From Ceraceosorus guamensis (taxonomy: Eukaryota; Basidiomycota; Exobasidiomycetes; Ceraceosorales; Ceraceosoraceae): a DNA stretch of 64,000 nucleotides. The DNA lies in assembly GCF_003144195.1 (NCBI RefSeq), contig NW_020290054.1, positions 1-64,000 on the forward strand, given 5' to 3'. A program made the translations under genes and the position numbers. Of the stretch, positions 57,300 to 64,000 are shown piece after piece. The notes under the pieces are model-generated. The model did no database searches and was not told where the DNA came from. It saw nothing but the letters and a program-made list of their open reading frames with translations. How positions within the stretch are numbered: the first letter of the stretch is position 1; the number at the start of each line of letters is the position of its first letter.

Positions 57300-58870
57300 A
57301 TGGCACTTTCATTTGATCCCTACAGTGAAGACTTCGACGCGGCGTCGCATATTTGGGCGGACGTCGCTCCGGTGCACCAGGATGATGGGCCCAACCCTCT
57401 TTGTCCAATTATGTACAGCCCCGATTGTGAGTGCATGTACGGCCCTCCTACGTATCGTACCGGATCTCGCTGTGCTGAAGTTGATCACCGGGCGCTGCGT
57501 TCTCCAGACTCGAAAGCCATGGATCTTCTCAGGGCACTGCTACCCCGTGGCGAGCTGTCAATTCGAGCTCTGCAATTGACCAAGCATCTCGCGACGCTCA
57601 ATGCTAGCTCATACACAGTCTGGGCATGGAGGGCCAAGATTCTGAGTGCCGACGATGATCACTCCCCAGGGGGCTTGGGACTGAAGGAAGATAGACTCAG
57701 GAGAGAGTTGGAGTGGTTGGATGACCTTTCGAACAGCATCAGCCTCAAGAATTATCAAGTGTGGTGAGTAGCTCGTCCCCTTGTGTGATGACGCGGTATC
57801 TTCACTGGTCTTCAAAGTCTCTCTCCCTTTCTTTAATGCGGTGGTCGGTGCACAATGCAGGCAGCACAGAAGACAGATCCTGACCATGCAGCTGCGACCA
57901 GATCTCAGCAAGGAGCTCGCATTCACGGCCGAGATCTTCAAGGACGACGCAAAGAATTACCATACCTGGGCCTATCGGGCGTGGCTGGTGTCGCACTTCG
58001 GTATCACTCGCGTAGCTGCTGAAGAACAACCAGCAGCTATGACTTACATCGATGAGATCTGGAATGCAGAGCTTGTTTTCACCAGCGAATTGATTGCAGA
58101 TGACGCGAGGAACAACTCTGCCTGGAACCACCGGTGGCTAGTTCTGTTTGGCAGTGCGTGGGCGAGGTCACCAGGAGCCGGGCGATATGTAGGTGCAGAC
58201 CTGGAGCATGTTGTGGCCAATGAATCCAAGTAAGTCGACCATTGGCTTCGAGCAGCAGCTCGTGAGGAGGTGGCTGAATGCGCTCGATTGCCCTGTGCGC
58301 GGCCGCTCAGCTTCGCTCAATCGCACATTGCAAGGATGCCCCACAACCAAAGCGCCTGGACATATCTGCGAGGGTGAGCATCGATGTTCTAGGTGATAAC
58401 CCAGCAGCGCCAGATTGACATCATCTTTCTTTTTGGTGACTCTAGCCTAGTCAAATTGGCACCTTCTAGCAATTCGTACGCTCCTCATGCAGATTTGGCC
58501 AGACAAATGCTCACGCAAGTCAGAAACTCGCAAGAAGAGACCGGGGCACCCCTCATCGAATGCCCGCCTGCGCTGGAATGGCTTTTGGACGAAGCGACAG
58601 CGAGGTTGGATGTCGCCACAGCGCTCGATGTGAGTAAGCTGAGCTCGTCTGCTGAATTCGTGCACCTAAACATGCTCGACTTTGTCTCGCAAAATTGACG
58701 TTTTGTTCTGTACGCATCTGCCTCGATTGCAGGTTCTTTACAGATTGGCGAAAGCGGATCCCATCAGACGCAGAATGTGGAACTGGAGAGGCAAAATGAT
58801 TCAAAGGAACGCCGCTGGCGGTGTTGGATTGCAGTCTGGGCCGTCGCCTGCCAGCGTCGCAGCTAGCTGA
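57300..58870 (+). CDS. RAM2: Protein farnesyl/geranylgeranyltransferase alpha subunit
   Basis: Shared alpha subunit of farnesyltransferase and geranylgeranyltransferase I, which prenylate CaaX proteins such as Ras, Rho and mating a-factors. Six exons: 57300-57426, 57508-57763, 57861-58229, 58311-58373, 58446-58629, 58733-58870 (378 aa). Prenyltransferase alpha repeats are visible in order: LNASSYTVWAWRAKIL, KNYQVWQHRRQI, DAKNYHTWAYRAWLV, DARNNSAWNHRWLV and HNQSAWTYLRGL. The fourth exon is 63 nt. The motif YHTWAYRAW corresponds to the block carrying the catalytically important Lys/Tyr region. Length matches human FNTA (379 aa) and yeast Ram2 (316 aa). The reading frame is continuous across all five introns. 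The gene is convergent with eIF1. Confidence 0.95.
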
Positions 58871-59415
58871 GGGCTTGAATCGGTCATCGGCGACCAATTG
58901 TTTGCCCTTGCCACTCTTCGCTTCATGAGGGGCGCTTGGAATGACATCCTTTCGAGACTAGCACCTTGAAGAGGCCTCACTGCGCGTGTATGCTAGGTCC
59001 CATTCCACGCCCGCAGGACATACTAATCAACACGCGAGCATGACGGCCTACATCAACTCCTTTCGTTAAGCCATCCAACCCAGTCGAGAGCCTCGTGCGC
59101 TTTGAATCGCAATGGTCACCCAGCGTCTTGGTGCGAACGCTACTGACGTTGCTCTCGTGCAAGTCGCCATCATCTGATTGTCATTATTGCACTTCTCGGG
59201 TCTGCTGAAGTAGGGGGGCCGGCGCCCGTAGGCGTATCTCGCTGCCTGACAATCATGATGAGCTGTGGGAAGGCAAGACTTTGAAGAGAAGGCGTTGAAC
59301 GCCAGCGGTCTTGGGCGTCTCTGCTCGTGTAAAGGTTTCGCAGGGAGTGATAGTGTGTCGGAGTGAGGAGGTGGCCCTCTTTGAAGATGAAAGAGGGTGA
59401 TGGGGCTTGATTCGC
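58871..59415. other. Convergent spacer between RAM2 and SUI1
   Basis: About 0.55 kb holding two 3' UTRs. Nothing else seen. Confidence 0.6.
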
Positions 59416-60261
59416 TCAGAAACCGTGCACTTTGACGTCGGCTTTGGGAATGGAAATCTCCTCGATCAAGAAGCTTGCAATCTTTTGACGTTGATCTCCT
59501 TGCAATTGGATCACTTGTCCCATCTCCTCGTCATCGACCAGAGTGCCGTTGCAGGCGAATTCTTTCTTGAATGCTTTGATCAGCTTCTTGCTGTCATACT
59601 CTGTGGCCATAATCAAATCGTAGATCAAGCGAGTCATTGTGTCAGCAAGAGCAACAATTCGCTGCTAAGTGGCCAATCCGTCCATGGTCCACACCCTACA
59701 GGGTTGACGCCACCGAAGCGCAAAGGTGGGACGACCTGACAGGAAGGGCCGCACATGGTGCTAGCTGGCACCACGCATTCAGCTATTAGTCAACCGAGCA
59801 GAGCCGTCTCCGTTGCTTCAAGTCGCTGCCAAAGCTTACACCGCATGCCTGCGACCGCGTATTGGAAGGCATGGCTCACCTTTTGGCAGGCCCTGAAGGG
59901 TTGTCAAAGTCTTGCGTCCATTACGCTGCTGAATACGAATGTGGATGTACTTGTCCGCACCTTTTGCAGCGGCAGCAGCCTTCTTCTCGGCGGCCTCTGT
60001 ATCGACTTGTTTTATCTGGTCTTCGCCAGTATCGGCGAAGGGGTCTAGTATACGAGAGAGGAGGCAGTCGTGTGAGCCTGGGCGCCGACTCCGGCCGTCC
60101 GCATTCCTATTGGCGTCTCTCTTGCCTTGATCCCTCTGTCTACCACTACCTGCACGACACGCTCCTGCCCATCGCTTTTCGCTCTCTTGACATCATCATG
60201 CCCTTCGAATTGGCCGCTCACGCCAACACTCACCGTAGCTGTTGAGGTTAGCGAGGCTCAT
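59416..60261 (-). CDS. SUI1: Translation initiation factor eIF1 (Sui1)
   Basis: eIF1 binds the 40S P-site region and enforces AUG selection during scanning. Three exons: 60261-60234, 60044-59880, 59600-59416 (125 aa). The protein reads MSLANLNSYDPFADTGEDQI, an Ala/Lys-rich insert, KYIHIRIQQRNGRKTLTTLQ, GLPKEYDSKKLIKAFKKEF, ACNGTLVDDEEMGQVIQLQG and ends ISIPKADVKVHGF, a nearly complete match to fungal Sui1. It is slightly longer than yeast (108 aa) because of the insert near residue 30. An in-frame ATG at 60480 would add 73 residues unlike any eIF1, so the internal start is preferred; the upstream in-frame stretch is likely 5' UTR. Introns are 189 and 279 nt, long for this locus. Confidence 0.95.
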
Positions 60262-61747
60262 AAACGCGCTCTTGGTGATTGAGCTGGTGGTAGGAGTTGT
60301 GAAAAGCGAGGCACTTCTGCTTTGCTTTGAGACAAGTCTAGTGAGAGGGTTAGAAGAGCTACGCTGAAGAGAGCTGGTGGGTTTGGTGGGAATCAGTAGG
60401 ATGGGCACATGTGTATCACGATCGAATGTTGATCCTTTGCGCGGGCTCAGGCCTGGCCCTACAGAGGTCAGACGACTCATCCATCAAACCAAAGTGGCGC
60501 AGCCATGCGAGCCACGGCCTGTCTTGCGGCTAGACGCGTACACCCGGCCGTAGAGGAGGTGCGCTCATCAAAAGAGCGTACGCGTCTCTCGCAGCTGTGC
60601 CTGCCACGTGTTTCTCGTTTATCTCGTCCTTCTGTTCACGCGCCCCCGTGCGAGCATAAGTAGTTTCGCAAAGGCCGCATCCCCCACATTTGCATCTCAT
60701 ACTTACCTTGACCTCTCATTGGCGGCTCAAGCATCGTCATGGGGAGCGGGGCCCTCCACCATCTGCACAGCGACCCGTTTTCGTCTTCAGTGGAGGGACC
60801 CGCCCGTCGCTCTCCTTTGGGGGGCGACGGGTCGGCATATTTGCAACTGTCAACGCTTCGCTTCGGCGGGGCGTTGACTTCTCTTTTTGCGTCGAATAGA
60901 TGTTTATCGAGAATATTCTTGTTTTCGATGGTGCTCTCGCTGATCACTTTCCCTGCACTTTGCCGACCTCGCAAACCTTCCTGATGACGTCTCAAGGCTC
61001 GTCGCACTTGTCAACCTCGCTCGAGACTTGACAATCTTGCGAGCTCCAGACCATTCAGCGAGAGGACTTTTTCAGACAGACTAAGCACGACTGCTCGTCA
61101 TGACGGTGTAAAGGTCTTGACGACCCCGCAGTCAGGACGCGAAGCATCTTGTGTGGCATGGCACATCCATGCTCGCAAAGCTGATCACGATCCGTTCTTG
61201 ATAAATTTGTCACACAATTGAGGAACGGCAGCAAGTCGAATTTCTGAGCCATGTACGGACTTGAGATTCCATCGACTCTGTAGAGAGGTCGAGAGAGTCG
61301 ATGAGTGTGCTCTTATGTCCGCGCGGACAGCCTGACCGTAAAGCCAAGGTGCGCGAGGGGCTGGCGAGCCTCCCTGGTGTCGCTGTATTCTGAGCAGTCG
61401 TCTGACGCTCAACGCGACCATGTGTAAAGAGGCCCAGAGGCCGATCAGCGCGAGCAACACGTAAACGACGCTGTGCCGCATTGAGGAGGTGAAGCAAGTC
61501 GGGGATCGACCTCGATGAGCGTATTCATTGGCTGGCAGTTTGAGTGCGAGGCGCGCCATCGTGTCCTGTGCCACGTGGTCTGGCAGCGCGCAGCAGAGGA
61601 TCAAAATCGCCAGAAAAGTTCGCCTGCGGCCCGCGCGCGCGCGTCCGCACAGCTCATGTGTAGTAGTCTCGGTCAGCCAGAACTTCATCACGCTCACCAT
61701 CGACACCCAAATCGCGACGACCTCTCCACCTCAAGACATATTTCAAA
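60262..61747. other. Divergent promoter of SUI1 and RPL8
   Basis: About 1.5 kb between two translation genes transcribed away from each other. ORFs here are short and overlapping. No further gene supported. Confidence 0.55.
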
Positions 61748-63184
61748 ATGGTGCGCATTCTGTTGGATTTTTAGCCTCGGCACATCTAGCATGACTTTAC
61801 GAGCTTGCTAGTCGATTCTGGGTAGCTCCTTCAAGAGGGCATCGTCACCGCTGCTCCGCAACGACTAGTTGCGCAACATGCCTTCGTGCCACACTCCGTT
61901 GCGCACGCGATGCCAGCCACCACTTGTGCGGAGACATCCACACCCAAGTACTTTCAAGCGATATCAATGGGCAGTCTGCTGCATCGTTGGTCAAAGCTTG
62001 GTCGTGTCAGGTCGATGATGCCCTGTGGTGCGCCTTGCCGAGGACGACCCTGGGCGCAATTTGCCTCGAGCACTTTGCTGCCGTCGTACCAATGACGCTT
62101 GTTTTGGGGAGGTGCTGGTAGCCGCACAAGTCACAGACTTGCCTGCGTGCACCCACCTACTAGAGCTCCGAGGTCGTCGATCCGAGAGATGTCATTGCAA
62201 AGCGCTTCTGCGCTAAGCATGATCGATCTTTTTGGATTCGTCTTTCTCCTCGTCTCAATGACCCCGTCTGACCTTTTTGGTACCTCTTGTCTTTCTTGTC
62301 CCGCAGCCGAAGGCACCCGCTACCAAGTCCTCCGCCGCTAGCAAGCCCTACGCCAAGGGTGGCAAGTCCAAGGCACCCAAGGACCCACGCTTCGAGAAGC
62401 GCACTCGTCACTTCGGCATTGGTGAGGACACTGTTTCCCATCTGAATGCGCTCGACGTGTCTGCTGATCGTGGCGCTCCCTTGCATGCATGTCCGCAGGT
62501 CAACACATCCAGCCTCCTCGTGACCTCACTCGCTTTGTCAAGTGGCCGGAATACGTGCAGCTGCAGCGTCAGCGCGTCGTCCTTCACCAGCGTCTCAAGG
62601 TACCCCCCGCGCTCGCCCAATTCAGCAACACGGTTGACAAGAACACGGCAACCGCCATCTTCAAGCTTTTCAACAAGTACCGTCCCGAGTCCAAGCTCGA
62701 GAAGAAGGAGCGTCTGTCCAAGGTCGCCTCCGAGATCGCTGCTGGTAAGAAGGATGCCGCCAACGTCGGACCCAAGCCCATTCACGTCAAGTACGGTCTG
62801 AACCACGTCGTTGGTCTCATCGAGGCCAAGAAGGCCAAGCTGGTCGTCATCTCTTCCGACGTCGATCCTATTGAGTTGGTCGTTTTCTTGCCCGCTCTCT
62901 GCCGCAAGATGGGTGTCCCCTTCCTGATCCTCCGCAACGGCAAGTCGCGTCTCGGTGCTCTCGTGCACAAGAAGACCAGCGCGGTCGCTGCTCTGACTGA
63001 CGTCAAGAGCGAGGACCAGCGTGAGCTTGCCTCCCTCGTCTCTGCTGCCAAGGCCAACGAGACTCCTCAACGCTCTTGGGGCGGTGGTTTGCGCGGCAAC
63101 AAGTCTGCGCACAAGATGGCCAAGCGTGCTAAGCTTGCGGGACAGAACGTCGTTGTCCAGCCCACTGCTGTTGACGACGAGTAG
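61748..63184 (+). CDS. RPL8: 60S ribosomal protein eL8 (L7a)
   Basis: Large-subunit protein of the eL8 (L7Ae-related) family. Three exons: 61748-61750 (the ATG alone), 62307-62421, 62499-63184 (267 aa). The joined sequence gives [95 protein letters not shown] and [20 protein letters not shown]. Length fits the family (yeast Rpl8 256 aa). The first intron splits the start codon from the rest of the protein and, at 556 nt, is the longest intron in the window. Acceptor CCGCAG at 62301-62306 fits the frame. Other fungi also place long introns directly after the ATG of ribosomal protein genes. Confidence 0.95.
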
Positions 63185-63804
63185 ATCAGCGCGCTGGCTC
63201 AACTTTCTGGCCTTCCGCGCGTCCGCTCTGGTTCCTGCCCGTCTCCGAGTCTTCGCATGTCATCTTAGCACTTCACCAAAATTTTGTTGCGCCGACAGGT
63301 GCTCGCACATTTCATGTCCACCAAGCCGGGACCACGACTTGTCCCACACCATGCCACGCTCACGTACCGCAGCGCTTTGCGCCGAGGCGTTGCAATCGAA
63401 GCCCTTTACTAGCGCAGCTAGTAATGTACCATCAGCCTTTACATCTTGTGTGGATCGAGCGAGAGTGCGAACGGGCCCCTAGCTTAAGCTGCGACTATGC
63501 TTCGTCGTTCTTTGTTTTCTGGCCATACGCATGACTTGCAGTCGCTACGGGCCGGTCACAAGCACCATCACTGCGGCGGAACTCCGCTGACTGGTGACTG
63601 GTATGATGATTGCTTACTGTGCTTGATGGGAGTACATGTTGCGACAAGGACTCTTGGAATGAGCGGCGGACGTGGAGGAGTCATGAGGAGGACGAACGAG
63701 GGGTTGAAGCATCGAGGACAGGAAGAAAGCGAATGAATCGTGCGATGTGACAAGACGATTGGGAAGCGTAGACTTTAGCGGCCGAGGATAGCCAATTCGG
63801 CACG
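63185..63804. other. Convergent spacer, right end
   Basis: About 0.6 kb holding the RPL8 3' UTR and that of the partial gene beyond. Nothing else recognised. Confidence 0.55.
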
Positions 63805-64000
63805 CTAGATGTCCACGTAATCGCCATTCTCCCTGCCTTGGTCCAGCGCATCGCCATAGCCGGTGCCGTAAGAGTAGCCTTGAGGGGCATTGGCATCGAA
63901 AGAATTCGCATTTGCCGAATGTCCCGAGGCGGAGCCAAAGCCTTTTGCTTGCAATTCATTTCTGAACTGATTCCTGACCTGGCCTACTTGAGAGATGAGG
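63805..64000 (-). CDS. C-terminal end of an unidentified protein (partial)
   Basis: An open frame enters from the right edge on the minus strand and stops at TAG 63805-63807. Its 64 visible residues read LISQVGQVRNQFRNELQAKG, then a Gly/Ser/Asn/Ala-rich stretch, and end YGDALDQGRENGDYVDI. The Tyr/Gly-rich tail resembles the cytosolic tails of some Golgi or vesicle membrane proteins, but this is too weak to name. The start and most of the gene lie beyond 64000. Confidence 0.55.
   Translation of the reverse strand, partial: LISQVGQVRNQFRNELQAKGFGSASGHSANANSFDANAPQGYSYGTGYGDALDQGRENGDYVDI

Noticed and set aside
60262-60480. N-terminal extension of eIF1 from the ATG at 60480
   Set aside because: The extra 73 residues are unlike any eIF1, while the ATG at 60261 gives the conserved MSLANLNSYDPFADTGED start.
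1-64000. tRNA, 5S rRNA, U-snRNA genes, CRISPR arrays and intact transposable elements
   Set aside because: No sequence with a convincing T-loop and acceptor stem, snRNA core, spaced direct-repeat array, transposase or reverse transcriptase was seen on either strand; weak, diverged copies could be missed by eye.

Overview
This window is nuclear DNA of an intron-rich, compact fungal genome. The conserved proteins (a Chs7-type chitin synthase chaperone, Thi5, Mph1, Rrn3, Stn1), the GC-rich sequence, the mostly 65-130 nt GTGAGT...CAG introns and the dispersed AGTCACGAGT-type intergenic motifs fit a basidiomycete, most likely Ustilaginomycotina/Exobasidiomycetes. The phylum-level call is inference from gene content and style; no marker gene settles the species. 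No rRNA, tRNA, CRISPR array or intact transposon was recognised.

Layout. 0.7-5.5 kb: two divergently transcribed alpha/beta hydrolases of different families around a microsatellite-rich spacer. 6.6-11.2 kb: two ESCRT genes tail to tail, VTA1 (with a 97-nt C-rich tract just before its start codon) and a VPS25 that carries an N-terminal UBA-like domain. 12-16.3 kb: RPA2, the second-largest RNA polymerase I subunit. 16.9-17.9 kb: RPS7. 19.4-21.9 kb: LCB2 (serine palmitoyltransferase). 22.4-24.2 kb: TFB2 (TFIIH). 25.1-26.7 kb: an eight-exon THI5. 30-31.6 kb: CHS7. 33-34.1 kb: a cupin gene whose first exon is only the ATG. 34.6-39.4 kb: the helicase MPH1/FANCM. 40-40.4 kb: ATP18. 43.6-44.1 kb: one orphan ORF. 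44.7-45.5 kb: DUT1. 46.4-48.1 kb: an RNase III-domain protein. 48.3-51.3 kb: RRN3. 52.1-54.2 kb: PRP9/SF3A3. 54.8-56.7 kb: a Stn1-like OB-fold protein. 57.3-58.9 kb: RAM2/FNTA. 59.4-60.3 kb: SUI1 (eIF1). 61.7-63.2 kb: RPL8 (eL8). 63.8-64 kb: the 3' end of an unidentified gene.

Themes. The window is rich in housekeeping genes for ribosome production and translation (RPA2, RRN3, RPS7, RPL8, eIF1), with DNA and telomere maintenance (MPH1, DUT1, STN1, TFB2) and ESCRT sorting (VTA1, VPS25). No gene set looks like an operon or biosynthetic cluster. The most unusual items are the UBA-VPS25 fusion next to VTA1, the exact 10-mer AGTCACGAGT found nine times and only between coding sequences, the C-rich tract in the VTA1 leader, and a paired-arm hairpin inside the RPS7 intron. 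Exon boundaries were derived by eye from splice signals, reading-frame continuity and remembered family alignments. The summed exon lengths are multiples of three for every complete model, but no transcript evidence was available.
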